DNA from: Alloacidobacterium sp963823845
Lineage (GTDB): Bacteria; Acidobacteriota; Terriglobia; Terriglobales; Acidobacteriaceae
DNA: 64,000 nucleotides
Direction of reading: 5' to 3'
Assembly (NCBI GenBank): GCA_963823845.1
Contig: CAWGND010000023.1
Span: 124,001-188,000 of the forward strand
The notes under the pieces: model-generated
The model's database searches: none
What the model saw: only the letters and a program-made list of their open reading frames with translations
What the model was told of the DNA's origin: nothing
Shown: piece by piece, positions 54,262 to 63,143 of the stretch
How the letters are laid out: each line of letters begins with the position of its first letter
How positions within the stretch are numbered: position 1 is the stretch's first letter
Position numbers and translations under genes: made by a program

Positions 54262-57018
54262 TCACTCGTACTTCCAGTCCGGATCATCCGGATGTTTCAA
54301 ATCCCACAATGGACGGCGGCTCGTCGCCACCGGATCGGTCGCAAAGTTGTATGCCGGCGGCGGCGATGACGTTGACCACTCGAGCGTCCACGCATCCCAG
54401 GGATCGTTTCCAGCTTCCTTGCCCTTGAAATAAGACCAGATCAAGTTCACCGCAAAAATCAGCACCGCGATCCCCTGAATCAATCCGCCGATCGAGACGA
54501 TCATGTTCAGCGTGCCCCAGCCGCGGTTCGCTTCATAGGTATAGATCGATCGCGGCATCCCCAGCAGGCCGGGAATGTGCATGATGTCGAAGGTGACATG
54601 AAAACCAATGATGAAGAGCCAGAAATGCCACTTTCCCAATTTCTCGCTCAACATGCGCCCGGTGACTTTGGGATACCAGTAGTAAATGCCCCCAAAAATA
54701 CAGAAGACAATGGCGCCTACGAGGATGTAGTGAAAGTGCGCAATTACAAAATAGGAATTATGCAGCTGCCAGTCCCAGGGCGCCACTGACAACATGATGC
54801 CGGTAAGGCCGGCGAGCAGGAACTGGACGACAAACGCCGTGCAGAAAAGCATGGGCGTGGCAAAGCGGATCTTGCCGCCCCACATAGTGGCCAGCCAGTT
54901 GAAGATTTTGATCGACGTCGGAATGCCTACCAGCATGGTCGAGAGCACAAAGAAGGCATTGCCCACAGAAGGCATCCCGATGGTGAACATATGGTGCGCC
55001 CAGACGCCAAGGCTGACAAAGGCGATCCCAACCGAAGCCGCCACCATCACCGGGTATCCGAAAATCGCCTTACGCGAGAATACGGGAATCACTTCGCTCG
55101 CAATCGCAAAGGCTGGCAGCACGAGTACGTAGACTTCCGGATGCCCGAAGATCCAGAAGAAATGCGCCCAGATCACCGCCGATCCTCCCGCCTGCGTATC
55201 GAAGAAGTGTCCACCCAGGTAGCGGTCGATCAGGAGCATGATCTGCGCGGCAGTCAGTGGCGTAATCGTGATGAGGGCCAGGCCCGAGGCCACTACGTTT
55301 ATCCAGACAAGCAGCGGCAGCCGCATCACCGTCATGCCCTTGCAGCGCATGCAGAACGCTGTCGCAATCACGTTGACCGACGCGCCGATCGTGCCGAATC
55401 CGGTGACGATCAGCGAGAGCGCCCAGTAGTCAGGGGCGTTGCCCGGTGAGAACGCACGCTCAGTGAGCGGCGCATAGGCCCACCACATCGTGTCCGGAGC
55501 ATTGCCCACCCCAAAAAGCCCACCGCCGCCGATGAAGCTGTAATACAGCAGAATGCCGCCAAAAAAGGTCATCCAGAAGCTGAATGCATTCAGCCGCGGA
55601 AATGCCATATCACGCGCGCCGATCATCAGAGGGATCAGGTAATTCGCGAATCCAAAGATATAGGTCATGCCCACCAGGAACACCATCGTGGTTCCGTGCA
55701 TGGTGAAGATGCGGTTGAAGACCTGCGGCGAGAGGAAGTGCATGTTCGGCTGAATCAGCTGAATGCGGATGGCGATCGCTTCTGCTCCGCCGACGAGCAG
55801 GAAGAAGATGGCGTAGAGCATGTAGAGAATGCCGAGCTTTTTGTGATCGACCGTGGTCACCCAGCTGTTCAGCCACGCAAGGATATCGGCCTGTGACCAC
55901 CGCCGGGGAGTCGCCTCCACCGAGCCGGGAATCGGATAGGTTGAATCTGCCATAATCCGTTGCGCTCCTACTTGAAGAGTCGCCAGGTACGCCGTCACCT
56001 GATCGAGTTGCTGGTTGTCTAACTGCATCGCGGGCATCAGAGCACCCGGCTTAAACGTGTCCGGGTTTCTGATCCACTCGCGCAGATTCTCTTTGGTGTT
56101 GTCCATCGCGCCCGATGCCAGAGTGTCGCGGCTCATCAGGTGCGTCAGATCCGGGCCGAAGCGTCCTGTAGCCGCGGTTCCCTGAATGGTGTGGCAGTTC
56201 ATGCAGGCCTGCGTCTCGAAAACATGACGTCCGGCAGTCACGCTCTCGTCAGATACAGCCATCTGCTGCTGGTTCTTCACCCAGGCCGCGAACTGCTCCG
56301 GAGTATCGACATATACCCGCAGCAGCATCTTTGCATGCTGCACGCCACAAAACTGCGCGCACTGTCCCACATACGTTCCTGTGTGCAGCGGGTCGATCCA
56401 CATCCCATTCACGTTGTTTGGAATCAGATCGATCTTGCCCGATAACTGAGGCACCCAGAAGCTGTGGATCACATCGGCGGAGAGCAGTTTGAGATAGGTC
56501 GGTGTGGGCGCTTCCGGATTGCTCAATGGCACATGCAGCTCATTGACCGCGTGAATGCCGAGCTTTGGATAGTTGAACTCCCACCAGAACTGATGGCCGA
56601 CTACGGTCACATCCAAAGCCGTTTTTGGCGGCGGAGCATCCTGAATGGCAAAGATCATGCGTGCCGTTGTCAGGAAGAGGACGACAACAATTAGCACGGG
56701 AATGACGGTCCAGGCCAGCTCTACCTGATTCGATCCGTAGATCTGTGCGGGCTCGGTAATGTCGTCGGGACCGCGCTGCCGGTAGCGAAAGATGACGAAC
56801 GCGAGCAATCCTGCAACGACCACGAAAATACTGCCCGTGATGGCGAGAACAAACAGAGAGAGATGATAGATCTCATCGGCAGGGGTAGATGTTGGAGCGA
56901 AGATGCTGGGTGTCGCCTGCGGGCCTTCCGCGAAGGCCGCATGCCAGATAAAGAGCATTAGCAGCAAGCACCAGCTCTTCGCAGATAACGAAACGCACTT
57001 CAGGCACTTTGCGAGCAT
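54262..57018 (-). CDS. ctaC-ctaD: Fused cytochrome c oxidase subunits II and I (caa3 type)
   Basis: A 918-residue open frame. Residues 1-350 are subunit II: signal peptide, two membrane helices, CuA site (GQCAQFCGVQHAKM, about 217-230) and a C-terminal cytochrome c with CMNCH (about 270). From Met356 the sequence is a standard subunit I with twelve helices: heme and CuB ligands in FTMHGTTMVF, GHPEVYVLVLP, WAHHMF and AHFHYILVG, and the proton-channel Glu of GHPEVY, so an A1-type pump. The two subunits are normally separate genes. At the junction a +1 shift would end subunit II as T-L-K-stop at 55968, with AGGAG just before Met356 (55953). The fusion could be real or due to one extra T. Confidence 0.9.
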   Translation of the reverse strand: MLAKCLKCVSLSAKSWCLLLMLFIWHAAFAEGPQATPSIFAPTSTPADEIYHLSLFVLAITGSIFVVVAGLLAFVIFRYRQRGPDDITEPAQIYGSNQVELAWTVIPVLIVVVLFLTTARMIFAIQDAPPPKTALDVTVVGHQFWWEFNYPKLGIHAVNELHVPLSNPEAPTPTYLKLLSADVIHSFWVPQLSGKIDLIPNNVNGMWIDPLHTGTYVGQCAQFCGVQHAKMLLRVYVDTPEQFAAWVKNQQQMAVSDESVTAGRHVFETQACMNCHTIQGTAATGRFGPDLTHLMSRDTLASGAMDNTKENLREWIRNPDTFKPGALMPAMQLDNQQLDQVTAYLATLQVGAQRIMADSTYPIPGSVEATPRRWSQADILAWLNSWVTTVDHKKLGILYMLYAIFFLLVGGAEAIAIRIQLIQPNMHFLSPQVFNRIFTMHGTTMVFLVGMTYIFGFANYLIPLMIGARDMAFPRLNAFSFWMTFFGGILLYYSFIGGGGLFGVGNAPDTMWWAYAPLTERAFSPGNAPDYWALSLIVTGFGTIGASVNVIATAFCMRCKGMTVMRLPLLVWINVVASGLALITITPLTAAQIMLLIDRYLGGHFFDTQAGGSAVIWAHFFWIFGHPEVYVLVLPAFAIASEVIPVFSRKAIFGYPVMVAASVGIAFVSLGVWAHHMFTIGMPSVGNAFFVLSTMLVGIPTSIKIFNWLATMWGGKIRFATPMLFCTAFVVQFLLAGLTGIMLSVAPWDWQLHNSYFVIAHFHYILVGAIVFCIFGGIYYWYPKVTGRMLSEKLGKWHFWLFIIGFHVTFDIMHIPGLLGMPRSIYTYEANRGWGTLNMIVSIGGLIQGIAVLIFAVNLIWSYFKGKEAGNDPWDAWTLEWSTSSPPPAYNFATDPVATSRRPLWDLKHPDDPDWKYE

Positions 57019-57288
57019 CGATTCCAGACCTTCTTCACCGCGCCGGGACGGGAGTTAGCCAACAGAACGAAAGATAAAGCTGAAGTTTTTCGGATGCACC
57101 AGAAGCGAGATTCTAGCACAGGACGCAGAATTCTTTTTAAATGCGCACTACCGAACTAAAAATTGGGCCCGCTACAAGTTGCTTGGAACAGTGGTTGAAC
57201 TCGACGCCCCCATCTTAGCAGCAATAGGGGTTTTAGTCCGCGATGTTGCAACTTTACGAAACTTTGATTCTCGATTTCCGATTTCGAT

Positions 57289-58398
57289 TCATCCACTGTG
57301 GTTCGGCAGGATCCTGCGCGCCGTTTGAACCAGCACGGACAAATCGAGTCCGTCAGCGTAGCCTTTTAGAATCGCGCTGCGGAGAAAGGGTGTTTTCATC
57401 GCGCGAAATCCGCGTTGCGGATTTGCGTAGAAGGAAACCGCAATACGCTCGGCGATCTGCAGGTTGTTTCGGAGACTTTCAGTGAGATTGATAAATGTTT
57501 GTCTCGCGGGGGCCTTTTGCTCCAACTCCGAGATAATGGCGGCGGCGGCGGCCTGGCCGCTGATCACCGCCCCGTAAATCCCTTCACCGGTCAGAAGATC
57601 CACGAAACCGCCGGCATCTCCAGCCAGGAAAATACATTTGTTTTCTATACGATGTTGCGCCGCTCCAAATCCTGCATGTTGCCCTACGAAATTGTCGGCT
57701 TTTGCATCGCTGCCAAAGCGACTCGCAACATAGGCAGACAAGCGACTACGGTTGAGCTTTTCGTTCTTGTCCAGGCTGTAGAGGCCAACATTCACATGGT
57801 CGCGTTTTGGAAAAACCCATCCGTACCCTGCCATCACAGGAGCAAAATCGAAGACCAGATCATCTTTCTGCGCATCGCGCCGCACGTTTGCCTCAATGGC
57901 AAAAGCTGTGCGAAACCAGCCGCCATCGCTGGTCATACGTCGTACCTGGCTGTTGACGCCATCCGCCCCTACGAGGAAACGTCCACGCATCACTTCGTCG
58001 TGCGTCGTGACGACAACGGCGTCTGCGCCCTTACTAATACTTACCATCCCGGGAATGCACTGAAAGACCGCACCAGCTTCGACTGTCTTTGCCAGACAAA
58101 AGGCGTCCAGCTCCGCCCGCTCAGTCATCACACAAATCGATTTTTTGTTGCACACGGGAATGCGGGAAGAATCCCTCTCTTCGAGCACGATGCGGTCAAT
58201 GCTCTGTCGTACAACCGGTGCAATCGAGTACCGCAGGGCGCGCACCGTCTTCATCGTCAGTCCCCCGGCGCATGCCTTCATACGCGGGAATTCCGACTTG
58301 TCCACCAACAAGACAGAGATACCGGCCCACGCCAGGTCGTACGCGCACGCGCAACCAGCCGGCCCGGCGCCTACAACGATCGCATCCCAGACTTTCAT
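57289..58398 (-). CDS. Geranylgeranyl-reductase-family FAD-dependent oxidoreductase
   Basis: A 369-residue flavoprotein. The N-terminal FAD-binding motif is VVGAGPAGCACAYDL, the GD motif region is GRFLVGADGVNSQVR, and the later FAD/substrate part IFLAGDAGGFVDLLTGEGIYGAVISGQ fits geranylgeranyl reductases. These enzymes reduce isoprenoid chains of lipids or quinones; here side-chain saturation of menaquinone is one possibility. It begins 11 bases after the regulator gene, forming an operon. Confidence 0.87.
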   Translation of the reverse strand: MKVWDAIVVGAGPAGCACAYDLAWAGISVLLVDKSEFPRMKACAGGLTMKTVRALRYSIAPVVRQSIDRIVLEERDSSRIPVCNKKSICVMTERAELDAFCLAKTVEAGAVFQCIPGMVSISKGADAVVVTTHDEVMRGRFLVGADGVNSQVRRMTSDGGWFRTAFAIEANVRRDAQKDDLVFDFAPVMAGYGWVFPKRDHVNVGLYSLDKNEKLNRSRLSAYVASRFGSDAKADNFVGQHAGFGAAQHRIENKCIFLAGDAGGFVDLLTGEGIYGAVISGQAAAAAIISELEQKAPARQTFINLTESLRNNLQIAERIAVSFYANPQRGFRAMKTPFLRSAILKGYADGLDLSVLVQTARRILPNHSG

Positions 58399-58409
58399 CG
58401 GAACCCAGT

Positions 58410-59192
58410 TTATTCGATGGCCGTCATCGGAACGCGAATCGAGGCGCGGTAGCGGTCTGAGCGATAGCGCGAGCAGGCCGCTTCGACCGGCGTTTCCTGC
58501 GTCGTCATGATGACGCGGGTGATGGAGAGCACGCTGGACTTGCGCGGAATCGTCAGCAATTCCGACTCTTCTTTCGTCGCAAGTAGCGCCTCGATGATTT
58601 CGTCCGCGTAGCCTACGCGCACGCCATAGCGCTCGCGGAGCGTCTGGTAAAGCGAGTGCCGGGCAAAATCGATTCGGTCGAGTCCGGGAAACTGCTTCAG
58701 CGGGATATGGGAATCCTCGATCGCCATGGGAATGCCGTCTGCCAAACGAAGACGGCGCAGGTGCAATACTTTATCGCTGACATCGAGCTTCAGGCGCTGT
58801 CGGAGGTCTTCGTCCGGGACCAGTACCGATTGTTCGAGCAGTTTCGAGCTCGGTTTCATGCCGCGCTGCCGCATTTCTTCGGTAAACCCCTGCAGATGCA
58901 TGATATTTTTTTCGAGCTTGGGACGGGTCACAAACGTGCCGCGGCCTTTTTCGCTGAATGCGTAGCCGCTGATTTTCAGACCGTGCAGCGCCTGCCGGGC
59001 CGTCATGCGGCTCACCTGATAATGGCGGGACAGTTCTTCTTCCGAGGCCAGAGGGTCGCCCTCGGAGAGTTCACCCGACTGGATCTTTTCCATCAGGGCC
59101 CGCTGAATCTGGAAATAAAGGGGAATAAATCCGTTCTTATCCAACGGATGAAACACTGACTCGTTGCTCGTACGGCTCTTAGGCACCCTCAC
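58410..59192 (-). CDS. GntR-family transcriptional regulator (HutC/UTRA type)
   Basis: A 260-residue protein. The winged helix at about 20-90 (IPLYFQIQRALMEKIQSGEL; SRHYQVSRMTARQALHGL; EKGRGTFV) is followed by a UTRA effector domain (about 105-250). Regulators of this group bind sugar phosphates or related small molecules. It is divergent from nanE, 125 bases away, so control of amino-sugar use is a reasonable guess, and autoregulation with the downstream flavoprotein is possible. Confidence 0.9.
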   Translation of the reverse strand: MRVPKSRTSNESVFHPLDKNGFIPLYFQIQRALMEKIQSGELSEGDPLASEEELSRHYQVSRMTARQALHGLKISGYAFSEKGRGTFVTRPKLEKNIMHLQGFTEEMRQRGMKPSSKLLEQSVLVPDEDLRQRLKLDVSDKVLHLRRLRLADGIPMAIEDSHIPLKQFPGLDRIDFARHSLYQTLRERYGVRVGYADEIIEALLATKEESELLTIPRKSSVLSITRVIMTTQETPVEAACSRYRSDRYRASIRVPMTAIE

Positions 59193-59316
59193 TCCTCAGT
59201 TCGCAACTAACTACCGGCAGCACAAAATGTATTACGAATGATTGCCGCGTACTTACTGCGTCCAATACCTGGCGCGCAATCATTTGATATGCTGCCAAAA
59301 CTCAGCAGCTCTAAAT

Positions 59317-60003
59317 ATGACAACATCCGAGATATTCCAGGCCAGCTTAAAAAACAAGCTGATCGTTTCTTGTCAGGCACTCCCTGGCGACCCACTGGAT
59401 CACCCCGATACCTTGCGCCGCATCGCTCTGTCCGTAATTCGGGGCGGCGCCGGCGGCCTGCGGGCGAACGGAGCCGCTTGCATCGCCGCCTTTCGCAGAG
59501 AAACCGATCTGCCCATCATCGGCATACTCAAGCGGTACGAAAACGCTGAACCGCATATCACTCCGGATTTTGCGTCGGCGAAGGTGGTCTCCGACGCCGG
59601 AGCCGACATCATCGGCGTAGACTGCAGTGCCCGCCGTCCGCCGTCCTCCGAGCCGTGGCCGCAGTTGCTTTCACGCATCCGCCAGGAACTCCGCAAGCCG
59701 GTTTTGGCCGACATTGCCACCCTCGACGAGGCGCGCGCCGCCGAACAGGCCGGAGCCGACGCCGTGGCCACAACGATGTTCGGATACACTCCGGAAACCG
59801 ACGGGCTGCGCTCGATTAGCTGGACGTTGATAGAAGAACTGGTCAAGTCTCTGCATCTCCCCGTCATCGTCGAAGGCCATGTCCGCCAGCCGGAGGAAGT
59901 CCGCCGAGCTTTCGATCTCGGCGCCCTCGCGGTAGTTGTGGGCGCTGCTATTACTCAGCCGGAAGCGATTACAGCAAGGTTTCTTGCCGGCATCCGGAGT
60001 TGA
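59317..60003 (+). CDS. nanE: N-acetylmannosamine-6-phosphate 2-epimerase
   Basis: A 228-residue TIM-barrel protein. The start MTTSEIFQASLKNKLIVSCQALPGDPL fits NanE. Conserved parts are GGLRANG, PIIGILKRY with a conserved Lys, GADIIGVDCSARRP, LADIATLDEA and VIVEGHVRQPEEVRRAFDLGALAVVVGAAITQP. It turns ManNAc-6-P into GlcNAc-6-P in sialic acid or ManNAc use. No nanA, nanK or nagA/nagB lies in the window. Regulation by the divergent GntR gene is likely from position only. Confidence 0.9.
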   Translation: MTTSEIFQASLKNKLIVSCQALPGDPLDHPDTLRRIALSVIRGGAGGLRANGAACIAAFRRETDLPIIGILKRYENAEPHITPDFASAKVVSDAGADIIGVDCSARRPPSSEPWPQLLSRIRQELRKPVLADIATLDEARAAEQAGADAVATTMFGYTPETDGLRSISWTLIEELVKSLHLPVIVEGHVRQPEEVRRAFDLGALAVVVGAAITQPEAITARFLAGIRS

Positions 60004-60087
60004 TTTCCACCGGCGATTGCTTCTCCGAAGACCGCCATCTGCGCTGGCCTACTTCCCGCAACTTTTCTCTTGCGGGCCCAGTACAGT

Positions 60088-60097
60088 TGTCTATACA
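60088..60097. promoter_or_regulatory. GntR-operator-like palindrome
   Basis: TGTCTATACA is an inverted TGT/ACA with a TA-rich centre, one base short of a perfect palindrome and similar in form to HutC/NagR-type operators. TACAGT is repeated on both sides (60082-60087 and 60094-60099). Whether the nearby GntR protein binds it is unknown. Confidence 0.3.
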
Positions 60098-60209
60098 GTA
60101 TGGGAAATCTGCCAACCAGTCCACCCAAATTTCGGCTGGATTACGGGAGCCCTGGACCAGAGTGCCTCCGACACAAGCTTTGGGCAGATTCAGGTTGTGT
60201 CTCCTGCAT

Positions 60210-60239
60210 GGAGTGCGGACAAGTTCCGCACTCCTTTTT
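60210..60239 (+). terminator. Rho-independent terminator
   Basis: A perfect 10-bp stem GGAGTGCGGA (60210-60219) with TCCGCACTCC (60225-60234), CAAGT loop and five Ts on the plus strand. No T-run on the minus strand, so it serves nanE or a small transcript rather than the convergent glycosidase. Confidence 0.9.
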
Positions 60240-60315
60240 GTCTCTGAGTCGCTATCCCGACGGCCGGTCCAGTCTCATTGCGGAGCAAAATTGCCGCCGC
60301 CCTGAATCTTCATGT

Positions 60316-63063
60316 TCACACGCGCTCCCCCGTAACCTGCTGCCGGGTCACGTCCGCCACCGCTCCTGAGGAAACCCGCAGCAGATCATCTGCCTTTAGC
60401 CGTGCAAATAGATCAAGGGCGCGGGCAACCAACCCGGTCCAGCCTGTCTGATGACTGGCTCCCAGACCGGCGCCATTCTCACCGTGGAAATACTCATAGA
60501 AGAGGATGTAATCCTTCCAGTGTGGATCATCCTGGAATTTCTTCGTTCCTCCGTAGACTGGGCGTTGGCCATTGGCGTCACGCAGAAAGATGCTCGCATT
60601 GCGGCGGCCGATTTCCTTCGCCACCTCAAACAAGGTCATGTAATTGCCCGAGCCGGTTGGGCACTCCACCTTGAAGTCCGGGCCATAGAACGGATACATC
60701 TGAAGGAATGCCCGTACGATCAGCCCATTCACCGGCATCCAGATCGGTCCCCGCCAGTTGGAGTTGCCGCCAAACATGCCGGTATTCGATTCCGCAGGAA
60801 GGTATTGCACTTTGTATGCCTGCCCGCCCAGGTCGAACTCAAAGGGATGCTCCAGGTGATATTTCGACAGCGAACGGATGCCGTAAGGGCTGAGGAATTC
60901 GTTCTCGTCGAGCAGGTACTTCAGAACGCGCAGCAGTTTTGGCCTGTTGCAAGTCGTCAAAAGCCTGCGCCCCATGTACCCGCCTTTCTCCACGTCCTCG
61001 GCTGAAGCGATCTTTTGAATCACCTCCGGATGGCGCTTACGGAACAAATGCAGCAGTTCGACGATCCGCGGATGCGTGCTGTACTGATCGGCGTCAAGTA
61101 CAGTCGTCGCGCATAGTGGCAGCAGTCCTACCATCGAGCGGATTTTCAGGCGCATGGTGTCGCCATTCGGGAAATGGAGCAGATCGTAGAAGAATCCGTC
61201 TTCCTCATCCCACATCTCGTCGTGGCAGTCGCCCATGCGGTCCATGGCATAGGCAATCCAGGCAAAATGCTCGATGAAACGGTAGGCAATTTCCTCGTAC
61301 ATTGTGTCGTAGTCGCAAAGAACGAGCGCAATCTCCAGCATGCACTGACAATAGAAAGCCATCCATGCGGTGCCGTCGGCCTGGTCGAGATGTCCGCCGG
61401 TCGGGAGCGGAGCACTGCGATCGAAGACGCCGATGTTGTCCAGTCCGAGGAATCCGCCGGCGAAGACATTGCGCCCCGATGGATCTTTGCGGTTCACCCA
61501 CCAGTTGAAATTCAGCATCAGGCCCTGGAAGGAACGTTCCAGAAAGCGCAGATCAGATCGGCCCAACTCCGTCTCAATTCTGTAGAGGAACAGCGTCGCC
61601 CAGGCGTGCACCGGCGGATTCACGTCGCCAAAGTTCCACTCGTAGGCCGGAATCTGTCCATTGGGATGGGCATAAAGATTTCTCAGCATCAGCAACAGTT
61701 GATCTTTTGCAAAGTCAAAATCAACCATCGAGAGGGCGATGGTGTGAAAAGCCAGATCCCATGCCGCGTACCAGGGATACTCCCATTTATCGGGCATCGA
61801 GATGACATCGCTGTTCAGCATGTGGAACCAGTCTGTGTTACGAGCCCCTCCTTTGCCGGATCCAACCATCGGATGAGAGTCGTGCTCGGTCAGCCACCGA
61901 TCCAGATCGAAGTAGTAATACTGCTTGGACCACAACATCCCGGCCAGCGCCTGGCGGTGGACGCGACGCTCATCTTCGCTCAGGTTGCTCGGAGTGATCC
62001 GTTCATAAAACTCGTTCGCATCTGCCAGCCGGCTTTCGAATATCTGGTCGAATTTGCTGAAGCCGTCGGCCGCTACCTTCGGGCTCAGCCGCAGGCGCAC
62101 CACTTTGCTTCCTCTGGCGGGAACGTCCAGCACATAATGTGCCGCAGCCTTGGTTCCGGTTTTTGATGGATTGACGGCATCGTGCGCGCCCGAGATTACG
62201 TATTGGTGAAAAGCGTCTTTGACGTAAGGTGAGGCATTGGGCTGTCCCCAAAGACGGCCTGCGTTCGATTCGTTCTCGGTGAAGAGCAGCTCTGCTGCGC
62301 CCTCACACTGCAACGTGTAATCGCCGAGCTGCGGATGAGAAGCGTGAATCTTCTCCCCATCGATCTGACCTAGCGCGGGCTTGGGTTCGCCCTCCTCCCC
62401 AGTCCAGTTGTTACGAAACCACAGGGTCGGAAGCACATGGATCTGAGCGGCCTCAGGGCCACGATTGTGGACCGAGATTCGTATCAGAGTGTCTTCCGGG
62501 TCGGCCTTGGCATATTCCACAAAGACATCAAAATATCGATCTTCATCGAAAATGCCGGTGTCTAGAAGTTCGTACTCCATCTCTTCGCGCGAGCGCCGCC
62601 GGTTGGTCTCTATCAGATCGCGATATGGATACTCAGCCTGCGGGTACTTGTACAGGTACTTCATGTACGAGTGCGTAGGAGTGCTGTCGACGTAGAAATA
62701 GTACTCCTTGACGTCTTCGCCGTGGTTGGCCTCGTTGTTGGTCAGGCCAAACAGGCGCTCTTTCAGAATGGGATCGCGACCGTTCCACAGCGCCAGCGCG
62801 AAGCAAAGCTGCTGCTTATCGTCCGAGAACCCGGCTAATCCATCTTCGCCCCAGCGGTAGGCGCGCGACCGGGATTGGTCGTGCGTGAAGTAGTCCCAGG
62901 CGTTGCCGTCCTTGCTATAGTCCTCGCGCACCGTGCCCCACTGCCGTTCACTGAGGTACGGTCCCCATTTCTTCCAGGGGATGGCCTTCTCACGAGCTTC
63001 ATTCAGTCGTTTCTGCTCCGTGACCTCAACATAGTTCATTGGAGAATTGCGGGTTGATTCCAT
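60316..63063 (-). CDS. MGH1/GH63-like glucosidase
   Basis: A protein of about 915 residues. The start at 63063 (MESTRNSPMNYVEVTEQKRL) has AAGGAG upstream. The N-terminal part is beta-sandwich-like (WGPYLSERQWGTVREDYSKDGNAWDYFTHDQ..RAYRWGEDGLAG); the C-terminal part from about residue 400 is an alpha/alpha toroid with YPWYAAWDLAFHTIALSMVD, DGTAWMAFYCQCMLEIAL and NSNWRGPIWMPVNGLIVRA, as in mannosyl-oligosaccharide-glucosidase-like and trehalase-type enzymes. It is probably cytoplasmic (no signal). The adjacent GH13 gene upstream suggests joint use of alpha-glucans or trehalose-like sugars. Confidence 0.85.
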   Translation of the reverse strand: MESTRNSPMNYVEVTEQKRLNEAREKAIPWKKWGPYLSERQWGTVREDYSKDGNAWDYFTHDQSRSRAYRWGEDGLAGFSDDKQQLCFALALWNGRDPILKERLFGLTNNEANHGEDVKEYYFYVDSTPTHSYMKYLYKYPQAEYPYRDLIETNRRRSREEMEYELLDTGIFDEDRYFDVFVEYAKADPEDTLIRISVHNRGPEAAQIHVLPTLWFRNNWTGEEGEPKPALGQIDGEKIHASHPQLGDYTLQCEGAAELLFTENESNAGRLWGQPNASPYVKDAFHQYVISGAHDAVNPSKTGTKAAAHYVLDVPARGSKVVRLRLSPKVAADGFSKFDQIFESRLADANEFYERITPSNLSEDERRVHRQALAGMLWSKQYYYFDLDRWLTEHDSHPMVGSGKGGARNTDWFHMLNSDVISMPDKWEYPWYAAWDLAFHTIALSMVDFDFAKDQLLLMLRNLYAHPNGQIPAYEWNFGDVNPPVHAWATLFLYRIETELGRSDLRFLERSFQGLMLNFNWWVNRKDPSGRNVFAGGFLGLDNIGVFDRSAPLPTGGHLDQADGTAWMAFYCQCMLEIALVLCDYDTMYEEIAYRFIEHFAWIAYAMDRMGDCHDEMWDEEDGFFYDLLHFPNGDTMRLKIRSMVGLLPLCATTVLDADQYSTHPRIVELLHLFRKRHPEVIQKIASAEDVEKGGYMGRRLLTTCNRPKLLRVLKYLLDENEFLSPYGIRSLSKYHLEHPFEFDLGGQAYKVQYLPAESNTGMFGGNSNWRGPIWMPVNGLIVRAFLQMYPFYGPDFKVECPTGSGNYMTLFEVAKEIGRRNASIFLRDANGQRPVYGGTKKFQDDPHWKDYILFYEYFHGENGAGLGASHQTGWTGLVARALDLFARLKADDLLRVSSGAVADVTRQQVTGERV

Positions 63064-63143
63064 TGGTTTCTCCTTATTTGCGCCGCGTTCAGTCGTTTGA
63101 TCTCTGATCGGCTGCCCAAACCGCCAGGCGGCGAATCTCGATC

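Larger units (their letters stand above)
60004..60315 (+). other. Region between nanE and the glycosidase with operator-like site and terminator
   Basis: About 310 bases between two convergent genes. It holds an operator-like palindrome at 60088-60097 overlapping a weak -35/-10 pair (TTGCGG at 60070-60075, TATACA at 60092-60097) and a strong plus-strand terminator at 60210-60239. This may be the nanE 3' UTR or a small RNA of about 135 bases. Confidence 0.45.

Noticed and set aside
57415..58452. Open frame of 345 codons on the plus strand
   Set aside because: Antisense to the geranylgeranyl-reductase-like gene, which has clear FAD motifs; composition is that of a mirror frame.
61174..62166. 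Open frame of 330 codons on the plus strand
   Set aside because: Antisense to the MGH1/GH63-like gene with no coding signs.
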